Shown here: positions 47,611 through 58,419 of the stretch, piece by piece | Position numbering within the stretch: the first letter of the stretch is position 1 | How the letters are laid out: each line of letters starts with the position of its first letter | From: Neurospora crassa OR74A | Lineage: Eukaryota; Ascomycota; Sordariomycetes; Sordariales; Sordariaceae | NCBI RefSeq assembly: GCF_000182925.2 | Contig: NC_026501.1 | Coordinates: 2,604,001 to 2,668,000, forward strand | Length of the DNA: 64,000 nt | Direction of reading: 5' to 3' | The notes under the pieces: generated by a model | Told to the model about the DNA's origin: nothing | The model's database searches: none | What the model saw: only the letters and a program-made list of their open reading frames with translations | Translations under genes and position numbers: made by a program

Positions 47611-49212
47611 TCAGGAGTACGATGAGCTCCGCTGGTGTCCTCTTCCCAAACTTGTACGGTGTTGCTGGTATTGCTCGGCGTGATCAACTTGAGCCCCACA
47701 ACCACCTTCAGCATCATTCGCGATGCCGGTTCCGTTTCCGTTTCCGTTATTGGTTTCAGTATCGGTCCCAACCTTATTAGTCTCAGCTTGAACCTCGCTC
47801 GAAACCACCCCAGCTCTAGAACGAGGTTCAGGTCCAGGTCCAGGTTCAGATTCAGATTGGAAGCTCGACTTGCATCTTCTCAACTGACAATCCTCCCAAT
47901 TAGGCATGTGTACTTCACTGCCCTCTGGTCCGGAGCCGACGGGCAGACCGCAGTATGGAAATGGGAATGGAAGACACGGTGGCGGAGAGGAACGACTGGT
48001 TAGGGAATGAAGTTCCTGACAATGTTGCTGAAGCTGTTGCGGTCCATCCTGAGTCTCGGGCTCGTGGTCACAATGATCGGGGAAAACAATGCCCATTGGT
48101 ACGAAGGTGTGTGGTCCGTAAACGTGTTGTTCATGGTTGCCGTAGACCGAGGCGACGGCGTGGGACGACGAACGGATAGAGAGCTGCCCTGGCTGATCTG
48201 CCAGGCCGAAAAGCTCCGGTCGCTGCTGGTGCTGTGCTGCCGGATCACAAGACCGCCCCTGGGGGAAAGGCACGGAGGTGTTCGCCAAAGTCACCGAAGT
48301 GGCATGCCTTGGCTGGCTGTGGTGATGTCCCTGTCCTTGATGAAAATGCTCCTGCTGATGATGAAGGCAGTGGCTCTGGCGGTGATGCGAGCGAGCTCTG
48401 GTATGACGAGGGCCGGTCGGAGGTAAATTAGATACAAGAGGAGGTTTCGGTTTGGCCGGGGGTGATGACGCAGCAGCAGCAGGATCAAAAGTTCCAAACG
48501 TATCATTGATCTGGGCCATCCGTAAAGTAATTTCCTCCTCACCCTTGTTTATGGCCCTATTGCGGCTCTCAGTCTGGCGGTATTCCTGGAGATACTCCCG
48601 TTCCCCGGTGATCATGTCATATTCTCCCACGTCAGGCTGAAAGGGCGTAAAACGGACCGGACACTGGCATCTTCCGCTGTCGTGGAGAGCGCGGTGATCA
48701 GCTAGCCACTCGGCCGCGTACAAGCTGGGCAAGCGGATGGCAACACGCTGCTGATCGCCGGTAGCGGTCTCGGTGAATATGGGCGGAATGTGGTAAGTTC
48801 CTGTTCCTGTATTGCCTTGTTGTAGTGCCTCCTCTACCTCCGTTGGATCATAGGGAGTGGGAGCAGATCCACAATGTCCGATTGTGTCGTCTCGGGCCCC
48901 TTCAGTGAAGTCTTCCTCTGGACCTAGGACGTTGCCAATCACGCGAGGTCGGGTCAGAAGGCCGGGGAAGACCACATCACAGCCGCAAACTCCACGCTCA
49001 TGGAGCCAGCGATGCTCCCACTCCCGAATAAGTACCCATCGTGAGTGTAGGAGTCTTTCGCAAGGGCCGCACATGGTTTGTGCCAGGTGTTGCTTTGACG
49101 GCCGGATGGTGCAGATGGGGAAGTTGTGTCCTGCGGTGGTCAGGGGGCACGGGCGAACGACACCCGGTGTTCGGTGCCCACACTGGTAGGCAATGTACTC
49201 TTGGATACACAT
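47611..49212 (-). CDS. Cys/His-rich protein with duplicated zinc-like motif
   Basis: Single long frame from ATG at 49212 to TGA at 47611, 533 residues; an upstream exon is possible. The N-terminal 80 residues hold nine cysteines (MCIQEYIAYQCGHR, VRPCPL, FPICTIRP, MCGPCERLL, VCGCDV). A motif W-x(2-3)-H-R-x-L-H-x(2)-G-x-C-x-C-x-V-x-F occurs twice: EHRWLHERGVCGCDVVF near 75-90 and DHRALHDSGRCQCPVRF near 185-200. Such Cys/His spacing suggests metal binding, but matches no named zinc finger I know. The C-terminal half is low-complexity: Pro, then His/Gln-rich (HQQEHFHQGQGHHH), and an Asn/Gly tail. Family and function unknown; probably restricted to related fungi. Confidence 0.65.
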   Translation of the reverse strand: MCIQEYIAYQCGHRTPGVVRPCPLTTAGHNFPICTIRPSKQHLAQTMCGPCERLLHSRWVLIREWEHRWLHERGVCGCDVVFPGLLTRPRVIGNVLGPEEDFTEGARDDTIGHCGSAPTPYDPTEVEEALQQGNTGTGTYHIPPIFTETATGDQQRVAIRLPSLYAAEWLADHRALHDSGRCQCPVRFTPFQPDVGEYDMITGEREYLQEYRQTESRNRAINKGEEEITLRMAQINDTFGTFDPAAAASSPPAKPKPPLVSNLPPTGPRHTRARSHHRQSHCLHHQQEHFHQGQGHHHSQPRHATSVTLANTSVPFPQGRSCDPAAQHQQRPELFGLADQPGQLSIRSSSHAVASVYGNHEQHVYGPHTFVPMGIVFPDHCDHEPETQDGPQQLQQHCQELHSLTSRSSPPPCLPFPFPYCGLPVGSGPEGSEVHMPNWEDCQLRRCKSSFQSESEPGPGPEPRSRAGVVSSEVQAETNKVGTDTETNNGNGNGTGIANDAEGGCGAQVDHAEQYQQHRTSLGRGHQRSSSYS

Positions 49213-50679
49213 CCCTCTGTTGACTTGAGCTGCTTGCACGGAAATCTCGTGTCAACTGGGCCTGGCTAAGCCGCAGTTGAAAGTGAACCAGAGCTATGGT
49301 TGATTGAGCGGTATTGATACGTAGAGATATCGACGAAGACTGCATTGAAGTTCAGGACCGTTGTATGAATAAAACTGCCAACTGGCCCTGACCACGGCTT
49401 CGGTCACCCTCTGAAGCGTCCTGCGAGGTTGTTGTAACTTTGTCGTCAATCCTAAGGCGACGGAATTGAGCGGACTCAATGGCTCCGACGAAGAGAAGCC
49501 TTTCAAGATGAGCAGTTGTCGAAATCCGCTTGCCTGCTTGAGTACCGAAGTCCTCTCCGGGTGGTTTTCAATGAATTTGTATACTCCGATATTTGAGCGG
49601 GCCTATCCTCATCGTTCGACAAACAGATGAGAACGTGGCTGACGACGCAGTGTTTTATAGCGCACCCACTGCAGATGGAAGATTTGATTGAGTTCTGGTA
49701 CCGGCAATGGTAAGCCAAGTGCAAGTTGTTGAGGATGCCAGCCAACAATCGACCAGCTAATTTCTTCGCAGATGACCAGTTCCGCAATATGCTCGATCTA
49801 GGACTGCGATGAGGCCCCGGGTTCGTGTCACTTATAGACGATTTGTCGGATTCGCGACTGTAGATTTGGGGCAGGTTTTATGTTGACCCTGTGAAAGCGG
49901 ATAGTCTCATCGAGTGGAGAGGTCTGCCTAGAGATACTATGAATAGATGGCTGGCTGGATATGTAAACAGAGCGTGGCTCGTACAGATAGCTGCGCTCAG
50001 TGAGAATGGTGTCCCAAGCTGTTGCCTGGCTCGCGAAATAAGGCTCGGTCGCTCCAGGCACGCAAGGTCGAGCGCCTTGCCCGTGTCCGGTTCATAAGAT
50101 ACGGCAAATTGATACACTTCCTTTGGCAGAACGTTGTGATTGCGGACGAACAGGCCAGTACTAGTCGGTGGAAACTACTTACGCCGGCGCAAGAAAGACG
50201 AAAGAGTGGACTGCACAGGTTGGAGCCGCAAAAGGGACAAAGCAAACGTAAGTCCAATGAGCCGGAGGGCCCGGCCATGAAGGCAGTCGATGTAGGTTTA
50301 CAGGTAGAGTATACCAATCGCTGAAGCCTGGCTCAGCTGCCTCGGTGTGAGTCGAAGGATATGGGACTGAATTGTCAGGAGATCGCGTAAGGGGCATTTT
50401 GTGATCTGATGTGGTTCAAGAGATTGTCTAGGTCCATTGGGAGTGTTTGTATAGACGGGAGTCACAATTCAAACATCGAACAAATCCCGTCTCGTAGCGT
50501 TATTGAGGGGTCTTGAGGCTCCGCGTTACCAATGATCTCGCGGTAAGTTGGTTCAGCTGCTCCCTAGAAGCAAACTTGCACGGGGTGTGGTGATACATGA
50601 CACATGGCTCAAGTTGGTACAAATACATATACACTACTTCGAAAGCTGCCCATCCTGTTTGGAAATGGAGGGGCGGAGC
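49213..50679. other. Intergenic / unresolved region between two minus-strand genes
   Basis: Nearly 1.5 kb. Several frames of 75-105 codons overlap on both strands at 49.5-50.4 kb with splice-like sites, so a small minus-strand gene could exist. No model keeps frame with a recognisable protein and I do not call one. Confidence 0.4.
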
Positions 50680-52214
50680 TCAGAAGAGCTTGGTGCCGCT
50701 TCCTGCAGCCTGCTTCATGAAGAAGCTCTTCAACGGCCCAAGAGCATTGACTGCGTTCAAGCCCAGTGACCTCAAGGGCACTAACGGGCCGCTTTCGGCA
50801 GAATAGAGCTTATGGAGCTTATCAACGACCCCAAGAAGCACATGGTTTGCTGTGTATCGTTCCGATACGTACGACTCGAGTGACATGATACTTCCAATAT
50901 CCTGTCCATGGGTGACGGCGTGCTCGATCGTCTTGGCCAAGCTCTGCACATCGCCCTGGCCCTGGTTCAAGCCCTGGCCTGCCAGTGGATGAATGGTGTG
51001 AGCGGCATCGCCTACCAAAGCGACACGCTCTCCAATATAGGTATCAGCGTGGCGCATTTTTAATGGGAAAGAGGCAATCGTGCCTTCCTGAACTCCAACT
51101 ACGGTCTGCGGGATTGCCCGCGGGTTGAAGGATGTGTGTTGTAACCTCCACGAATACTCATAGTCTTGGTTCGCCCCTTGTGTGTGCATGAAGGCCAGAT
51201 CCACTGGACTAAGACGGAATGCTGCGTTGACCATAGCCACAAAATCCTTGGGCGAGAGGCTCTTGAGTATTGAGGCATTCTCCGGGGTTGTGGACCAGAC
51301 AAGTGTCGAATACTTTCCAGGCATGGGCAGCATAGCCACAGGACCGGTGGGAAGGAACCTCTGGTAGGCAATCTTGGTGTGCTCTCCGCCCCAACCCTCG
51401 CCCTCCATCTCTAGCGTGGCCACCACGCCGTGTCTGTTGTAATCCCAACCCTTCGCATCGATACCCGCGAAGGCACGGACTGGGCTGTTTGCTCCGTCGG
51501 CTCCAACCAAAAGGCGGGCAGTAAGCTGCTTGCCTCCAGAAATGTGTACGACAGGCCATTGCCTAAGATCCAGGTCCTCCGTCTCCTCGCCAAAGGTGAT
51601 GTTCTCAACTTTAGCACCCTCGAATACCGATACACCACCCAGTTGCTCCAGTCGCTTCAGTAGACCGGATGTGAGGTTGAGGTTTTCGTTCATGTAAGCG
51701 ATGGTGGTTCCTTCTACCAGGGCCGAACCGGGTGCCCAGTCAAATTCGATCCGGGCATCCGTAACGCCATCCCAGACTTGCATTTCGTGGTACGGTTGGA
51801 CTCTGGTTTGATCGAGATGTTCCCAGGCACCAATCTGGTCGAGATAGAAAGCGGATGTGGGCGTGAGGGAGCTGCATCGGTTCGAGTACTTGCTTGGCGG
51901 TAGCTTCCATGACTTGACTTTGGATAGATCCTGGGCTTCGACTAGGGCAACACGGAGGTGGGAGGTGACAGGGTTGGCGCCTGCAAACCTGAGGGTAAGC
52001 AACTGACCAAGTGTGAGGCTGGGACACAAATTGGCGACTTACGCAGGGCAGTCAAGAGACTCAGACCTGCCGGTCCTCCACCAACACACACGACATCGTA
52101 GATATCAGGTCGTGGGGCGGCGTTGTGGTATTGTCGTCGAATGTGTCGTTGGAATTGCCGGGTACAACTCAAGCAGACATAGGCAGCTGCTTTTCTCCTT
52201 GCTACTGCTTCCAT
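50680..52214 (-). CDS. coq6: COQ6 ubiquinone biosynthesis monooxygenase
   Basis: FAD-dependent C5-hydroxylase of coenzyme Q biosynthesis, on the matrix face of the inner mitochondrial membrane in the CoQ synthome. Model: complement(join(50680..51980, 52043..52214)), 1473 nt, 490 residues. Exon 1 carries a basic mitochondrial presequence (RRKAAAYVCLSCTRQFQRHI) and then the Rossmann FAD motif DVVCVGGGPAG (residues 40-50). The 62-bp intron has two close AG sites; only the second (TTTGCAG) keeps frame and gives LLTALRANPVTSHLRVALVE. Downstream are LLVGADGANSPVR (the DG motif) and VALVGDAAHTIHPLAGQGLN (the second FAD motif, GDAAH). Length fits the family. Confidence 0.96.
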
Positions 52215-53131
52215 AGTAGCTACAGCACTTGTGATGGTGCTGGAATCCCGGGATTATGACCTGATTATTATTATTTTGGATTGGCCTTCAGGGTTCATGG
52301 AGAAAGTCGCGCCAATCCGAATTCCCATGCGACGACATCATCGCATTAATTAGGTTGGGCGACCGATTGGCCCAAGCTCCTTTCTGCATTGGGAGAGAAC
52401 CCTAACCCCATGTACCTAACTGCTAATAGACTCTGCTACTTATGGTTCCGTGGTTAGCACATACACTGTCTTCTAGGTCTGTGCTCTAACAAAGTCTTTA
52501 GAGTTGTACCTTATCCCATAACCTAGGTAATCGAACATTCCTCGGGCCATAACCAAGGAACATCTACAAATAATTGTTGTGTTCCCACCTCTACTCACAG
52601 TGTCCTCAGGTTGTTATGCACATGAGCACATCGAGGACCGAACGTTCGGGGACTGTAAACCTGGAAGGACTTTGGGCGCTTATCCAATGGAGCTGCCCCT
52701 GTTGTGTTCTCCTCGATCCGGCGCTTCACAGCATTGTTTCAGGTCTGGTCTTTCAGTCGAGCTGTTTAGGATTTGACAACGACCAGACCATCAAACCGAT
52801 GTGTTTCGAGATAGTTGCAGTCGCTATCACAATTTGGTAACGGCCTTTCAGCTAAAGCGCACCCTAGTGGACTGCCCAGGTTGGGTTTGTTTTTTTACGA
52901 CCACTTCGCCATGTGAGGTTAAGACTTAGGAGAAGAAACAGCATAACTCTGGGAATGTCAACCATACCGCTATCTGCTTTTCACCATCGCACACTTTACC
53001 ACGAGTCTCATTCAAACTGTTCGTACATTTACGGCAAGGATCCACTCTTATGAACGTCGATCAAGAAGATCACAAACATGTCATGTTCGTAGCAATTCAG
53101 CAAATCCTACAAGTACGCACAGCACTAACAG
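52215..53131. other. Divergent region, COQ6 / DUF7053-like gene
   Basis: Contains the COQ6 promoter and the unresolved 5' end of the next plus-strand gene. Confidence 0.45.
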
Positions 53132-53657
53132 AGAGGCCGCTGTAGTCCTCTCCACCAAAGCGCAACTCGTACACAAGTCTCCCCTCCCACCGAAGATTAC
53201 CCGGGAGCAGGCGATAGAACTCTTACAAGACCACGAGTTCCTTCTCTCGTGCGACCCTCATCTCGCCAAATGCGAACCTCTCACCCCCAGTGCGCCGCCA
53301 GCCGTTCCAAGCGCTGTGCAGCCGCGAATGCTAGGCGAGACAAAGTCCTACAAGGTCACCGATGTTATACACACGCTGCCCGCCGGGTTGTGGGACAGCA
53401 ACGTTGTCAGCACGTATGAGTTTGCGAAGCTGGACACTGGCCTCTTTGTCCGAATCAGAAGCCCTCTCTCAATGGTCATGGAGACCGTGTGGGAGATCAA
53501 AGAGGGGCCAGATGGGGGGTTGGCGATTGTGGAAAATGTAGAGATCAGCTGTTCGAGGTTGTTGATTGGAATTGCCAAAGGTCAATGTGAAAATGCTTGG
53601 GAGGGAATTCATGGGAAGATGGTGAAGAGATTGGAGGGTTCAGGCGAGGCACCGTAG
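53132..53657 (+). CDS. DUF7053-like protein, 3' exon (5' end unresolved)
   Basis: The protein-like frame ends at TAG 53657. It reads KITREQAIELLQDHEFLLSC, then SYKVTDVIHTLPAGLWDSNV, then VWEIKEGPDGGLAIVENVEI, and LIGIAKGQCENAWEGIHGKM. This order (a short helix, a beta sheet with a 'TLPAG' turn, a strand, and a long C-terminal helix) resembles small fungal START-like proteins annotated as DUF7053. That assignment is by memory and should be treated as tentative. No in-frame ATG occurs, so a short first exon must lie upstream. One option is ATG 53078 joined by a 43-bp intron, another is ATG 52955 joined by a 109-bp intron, both to 53132. The product would be about 180-200 residues. Function unknown. 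Confidence 0.55.
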
Positions 53658-55116
53658 ATCCAGCTCTTGAAATCGTGAAGATATTCCTATCAAAATGACA
53701 GGACGGGAGACCGTGAACTAAATGAAGAGAGGTGCTTTTGTTGATGGTTGACGTCCATGTTTTACCACCTTACATACCTACACATCGGTAAAGGCCCGCT
53801 ACAGGGCTGGATCTAAGACCTGGGACCGCTGAGCTCCCGCGCAAAGGAACTCGAACATCCTCCACAAGTGGAGCGGCATCCACGTGGTGATATGCGTTAT
53901 GGGGCTCTCATTGGCTGATCTCGCTTACGACGGAATCCCTTTTGGGGCTCCCTGTTTTAGCACATCCCGTCGTGAGTTTCGGCTCTGTCCCCTGATTTCT
54001 ATCCGCTGTCAAGTCCTCAGATTGCTGGTGGAAACCACAACAAGTCAACAACCAACAGTCAGGACGGGCACATTGTCAGCCAGCGGTGTGGACGCGCACT
54101 GACAACAAGGAGCCGCTGTCCTTTATCCATCGATCTGTGCTCCACCGATGATCCAGCCATCGTGTTTGAGGCCAAAAATACTTTTTTGTTTTTCTGTTGC
54201 ATGAGAGTTGGAACTGGCTCGTTTGTTCGGTCCTGTAAAGGATCCTGAGCGTTGTGCTTCGGTGTGACTTTCCTGTTGCCAAGTTTACACCTCTGGGCGA
54301 CTTTGCCCCTGGCAGTGCAAGGAGCCGAGTACCTAACGCGGACTTGGGTGACCCTGACTCGGGCAAGTTCCGAACCTCACACAAGTCGCTCGCTTTTCTT
54401 CACAATCTCATCGTCCGTCGTCAACAACGGGAGATCTCATCGGTAGGAGGGACCGGACATACCACGCATACCGCGATACTCCTAGTACCAATTTTAATGT
54501 GAGTACACCTGCTCTCTTTCTATATCGGATCGATAACATGATTTCTCATCCTTGGCAAGGTCGAGGCTTGCCCTTTTCTTTCAACCGTTCTGTCAAGGGT
54601 GTCACTCTTGGACATTGGAGTTGTACCCCTACCTCCATCTCTAGACTCATTGCTGTATACATACATTAAAACATCCGTCAACCTCATAGTTGAGGAGTTC
54701 AGGAACACTGACATTTCCCATAGACCATCCGATCGGGCTTCCCTCAGTCATTGTCCTCATAGCTTTCTATCGTTGCCCTTTTTACATGGTCACTATCTTG
54801 GAAATCTTGAGGCTCCTATGGGACTAACTTATCTAGCATCTGCGAAGTGCATTTTGAAACTCACTTGAGGCCTAGGACTCATTAGCACATTGATCTCACC
54901 GCGCGCCCAGAAAGCACCAGAGTAACGCTGCACAGCTGAGGTGTCGTTTTGATTGACACACTTACGTTGCCGTCACACCGCCTGGGGCTAGAAGCCTGTC
55001 CCATATCTAGACCGGCTCGCTGGTAGGGTCACGAGAGGAACACTGAGGCTTCACACAATCACCAGTACTATACTACCAACAGTCTCCTCGGGTCCTTGCG
55101 GGGGCAGTCAGCAAAC
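53658..55116. other. Upstream region of the GCK kinase
   Basis: About 1.5 kb of non-coding sequence between two plus-strand genes, presumably including the kinase promoter and a long leader. No repeats or small genes supported. Confidence 0.5.
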
Positions 55117-57903
55117 ATGGCGACCCTATCGGTATACGGGTCAGATTTCCTGACCACTACAAAGAAAAAGGCCATTGAGGATGCCAAGAAGATGCAGACA
55201 GTTGTTGCAGAAGAATGCAATAAATCAGGAAAAGAAGCACCCCCATATCAGCTAGAGGAGCTCATCGGCAAAGGCAGCTTTGGCCGCGTATACAAAGCGA
55301 CGGATAACAAGTCCAATGCTGTTGTGGCTGTCAAGATTATTGACATCGAGGAGAGCGACAGGGAGAATCCTAGGCTGGCAGACACGTATAGCGAGTTTAT
55401 GAAGGAGACCAGTGCCCTCAAGTTACTCAGTAACAGCGGCGCAAAGAACATCAATCTCATTCTCGATGTACTGCCCGTTGGACAGTCCATGTGGCTGATC
55501 ACCGAGTACTGTGCTGGCGGAAGCGTGGCTACTCTGATGAAGCCTACCGCACCCGGGGGCTTGCAGGAGAAGTGGATCATTCCCATCCTACGAGAAGTCG
55601 CAGAGGCCATATTCTGGGTACACAAAGAAGGAATCATCCACCGTGACATCAAGTGCGCCAACGTACTTGTGACGGAGACGGGCGCCGTACAGCTCTGTGA
55701 CTTTGGTGTGGCTGGTATCGTGGAGACCAAATTCGACAAAAGGTCGACTTTTATTGGGACGCCTCATTGGATGGCACCAGAACTCTTTGAACCTACACCG
55801 TCTTACAGCACACCAGTTGATATATGGGCGTTTGGATCTATGGTATACGAGATTGCATCCGGACTTCCTCCCAATGTCATGTCGGGGTTCAACATCCCTC
55901 AGCTTGGCAATTATATCAAGTCCCATGCGCCTCGTCTAGAAGGAGACCAGTACTCAGACAACCTCAAGGACTTGGTGGCTTTCTGTCTGGTCGAAGACCC
56001 TGCAAAACGACCGACGATTGAGCAAGTCCAGCGGCACCCTTACATATTCAACACGAGCTCTGAATACCCAACAGCATCACTTTCCAACCTTGTTCGGGGT
56101 TATAAGGTTTGGGAGGCACAGGGAGGTATTCGAAAATCGCTGTTTGCGCCCGTTGGTGCTCAAGGCCCATCCGATTATGCCTCGACTGCTCTCTCCAATG
56201 ACGAGTGGAACTTTAGCACAACGGTCGACTTTGACCGGATGGCCATGGACAGCGATGCTCAAGCCGTGTATGATGTTTATGGGCATAATGTCGACTTCGA
56301 CTTCGATGAAGAGCAGACCCGGCGCCCCAAGCCTAAAGGAAGGAGGCGGCCGCCTCCTCCTAAATTACTAGCTCTCAAGGCACCTTTGGAAAAGCTGTTT
56401 GATCCTAATACGATCTCCGGCTACAATGAGAACTCGCGTGCCTATTACGGTCTGGGTCCAACGTCCACATCAGAGGCAGCATCAGCACCGGAGCCACCAA
56501 AAGACTCGGATCTCAACCTTCGACAATATGAACCGAGCTCACAGGCGGCACTACGAGAGTCGCTCATAGACTTGGATGCGTCTTTTGATGGAAACGACTT
56601 GTCTCAGTTTGTGGACATGGAGACCATCAAAGCCGGACCCCGTGGTTCGATAGACTACGCAGCTTTCAACCCGAACCCAGACTTTAGCAAACCGCCCCTC
56701 AGCGACCCGGCAGATATGCCCATGAACATCAACCGCCGTACGCAGGACTGGAAGTTTCCGTCAATGGCTGCTCCGCCGGCTTCTGCTCATCCGGAGATGT
56801 CGCGCTTCCCGTGGAATGAAGAGCGCTCCAACGACAGCCACAATGACAACTTTGTTCGACCACCCCTCATACACCACCCTACAGACCCGCTAGGCTTCCA
56901 ATCGACGGGCTACGATTCCATGCCGCCCAAGCCTCCGGTCGACAACCGCGTTTCGGTAGGGAGCTTGATCGATCTCGATGAAAGCTTACCTATGCCAACA
57001 AACGATTTCACCAATCGGGAGTATACGCGGCCATCCACAGCCAACTCGGACGCTGCTTCTGTCAGTGGTTCAGAGATAGGCGGCGCAAACCCGTTCGACC
57101 TCGAACGGCACGCTTCACTTTACCAGCCGCTGCCTGTCGTACGATCATCATCAGTCCGCGAACCGTCCATCTACGTGTCAGACGACAGCGACTACGCCCG
57201 GGTCGCTCAGGCGCCGTCAGAGGAGCATTTCATTGGGACCAACGGTCGTGGTACGCCCGACTATGCTTCATCCGTCAACGGTGGAGGCAGCATAGGGAAC
57301 GGTAGCATCGGTGGCGGTAGCATCGGCGGCGGAAGCATCGGCAGCAGGACCAGCAGCCGCGCCCACTCCCGCGCGGACAGCTACAGCTACGCCACCGACG
57401 ACGACGTGGGGGGTTATTCAGCTGGCGAGTACGCCGAGTCGGAATACCTGGGCGGCAGCATGGATCCGATGGCGATGAGTGGCGAAGGGCGCAACCGTAG
57501 TCGCCGGCGGCCAAGCGGCATGCGGCCGGACCCGGATTCGCACCATCCGCCTCGAGGGTACGGCATGGGCGGGAGCATGAACGGGAATAATGGCACGGGC
57601 AGCCATGGTGGCGGGCATCATGGTCACCAGGTGCATCATGGTCATGGTCATGGTCAATATCATGGTCATGGTCATGGCCACAGCAATAGCCAGGGTTCGA
57701 CAGATATGATGCACATGCCTCATGTTCCGGAGCCGCCGAGAGTCAGGGTGATGCAGGGCATGGCGAATCGAGAGGAGGTGAGGGATGATGTGATGAGATT
57801 GTTGGCTAGCTTCTCGGAGCACTTGGGGTTTGCGAATGCGCATGTGAATACGCTTCCGGTCAGGCAGGGGAGGAGGGGAAGTGAGGTGGACACGAGTGTC
57901 TGA
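55117..57903 (+). CDS. STE20/germinal-centre kinase with Gly/His-rich tail
   Basis: Serine/threonine kinase of the Sterile-20 (GCK) family, 928 residues in a single exon; start ATG 55117 (MATLSVYGSDF). The catalytic domain is about residues 44-307: glycine loop GKGSFGRVY, VAVKII lysine, catalytic HRDIKCANV, DFGVAG, the STE20 activation motif GTPHWMAPE, and DIWAFGSMVYE. Such kinases work in polarity, septation or STRIPAK-linked signalling. The long C-terminus holds a Pro/Lys patch GRRRPPPPK, several SLIDLD repeats, Ser/Gly repeats (GGGSIGGGSIG), and a HGHGHGHS-type His run. A short helical block near the end (REEVRDDVMRLLASFSEHLG) looks conserved and could bind a MOB- or scaffold-type partner; this is inference. 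Orthology to MST-1-type or DON3-type kinases is not decided. Confidence 0.92.
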   Translation: MATLSVYGSDFLTTTKKKAIEDAKKMQTVVAEECNKSGKEAPPYQLEELIGKGSFGRVYKATDNKSNAVVAVKIIDIEESDRENPRLADTYSEFMKETSALKLLSNSGAKNINLILDVLPVGQSMWLITEYCAGGSVATLMKPTAPGGLQEKWIIPILREVAEAIFWVHKEGIIHRDIKCANVLVTETGAVQLCDFGVAGIVETKFDKRSTFIGTPHWMAPELFEPTPSYSTPVDIWAFGSMVYEIASGLPPNVMSGFNIPQLGNYIKSHAPRLEGDQYSDNLKDLVAFCLVEDPAKRPTIEQVQRHPYIFNTSSEYPTASLSNLVRGYKVWEAQGGIRKSLFAPVGAQGPSDYASTALSNDEWNFSTTVDFDRMAMDSDAQAVYDVYGHNVDFDFDEEQTRRPKPKGRRRPPPPKLLALKAPLEKLFDPNTISGYNENSRAYYGLGPTSTSEAASAPEPPKDSDLNLRQYEPSSQAALRESLIDLDASFDGNDLSQFVDMETIKAGPRGSIDYAAFNPNPDFSKPPLSDPADMPMNINRRTQDWKFPSMAAPPASAHPEMSRFPWNEERSNDSHNDNFVRPPLIHHPTDPLGFQSTGYDSMPPKPPVDNRVSVGSLIDLDESLPMPTNDFTNREYTRPSTANSDAASVSGSEIGGANPFDLERHASLYQPLPVVRSSSVREPSIYVSDDSDYARVAQAPSEEHFIGTNGRGTPDYASSVNGGGSIGNGSIGGGSIGGGSIGSRTSSRAHSRADSYSYATDDDVGGYSAGEYAESEYLGGSMDPMAMSGEGRNRSRRRPSGMRPDPDSHHPPRGYGMGGSMNGNNGTGSHGGGHHGHQVHHGHGHGQYHGHGHGHSNSQGSTDMMHMPHVPEPPRVRVMQGMANREEVRDDVMRLLASFSEHLGFANAHVNTLPVRQGRRGSEVDTSV

Positions 57904-58419
57904 GGGAGGTAGGGTCTTGTAACGGGATGTTATTTGTCTCAGAACCACACTGAAGTAATTGTTTAATGTGTGTATTTGGTGTGCTTACTGAGGTCCAGGG
58001 GTATATGGTGTAGCATGGATCTAGGGTCAGGTATAGATAAGCGGTATCATACAAACAATTCACGAATCACAATATGTGTTGGTAGATGAATTACTATCCA
58101 TAGTTCAGCAAGATTGAAGAGGCCGTCCATGCTCAACATGTGTTGTAGTTAAGTTTTGTTGTGGTGGTGATTGTAAGATGAGCAGCCTAGAATAGGGCGT
58201 AAACTGGTTTTGGGTTCAAGTTGAGACGGATAAAAGAGAAAAATTTCTCCACAGTGACTCAAAGGGAGCCAAACCCTGAGCTTGACCACCACCACCAAGT
58301 TCGAGACTTGTTGTCTAACACAACCGATGCCTCACAAGATATCCGTTGCCTAAAATCGCCAAGATAATCGACAGACTCTGGGTTTTCAATCCATCTCTCG
58401 AAATCGTCGAATCCCCTGA
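57904..58419. other. Intergenic
   Basis: Between two plus-strand genes. A start-proximal region for SUA5 is included. No extra gene seen. Confidence 0.6.

Noticed and set aside
49500-50400. Overlapping frames of 75-105 codons with splice-like sites on the minus strand
   Set aside because: Two or three frames are open over the same bases and no splice model keeps frame with a recognisable protein.
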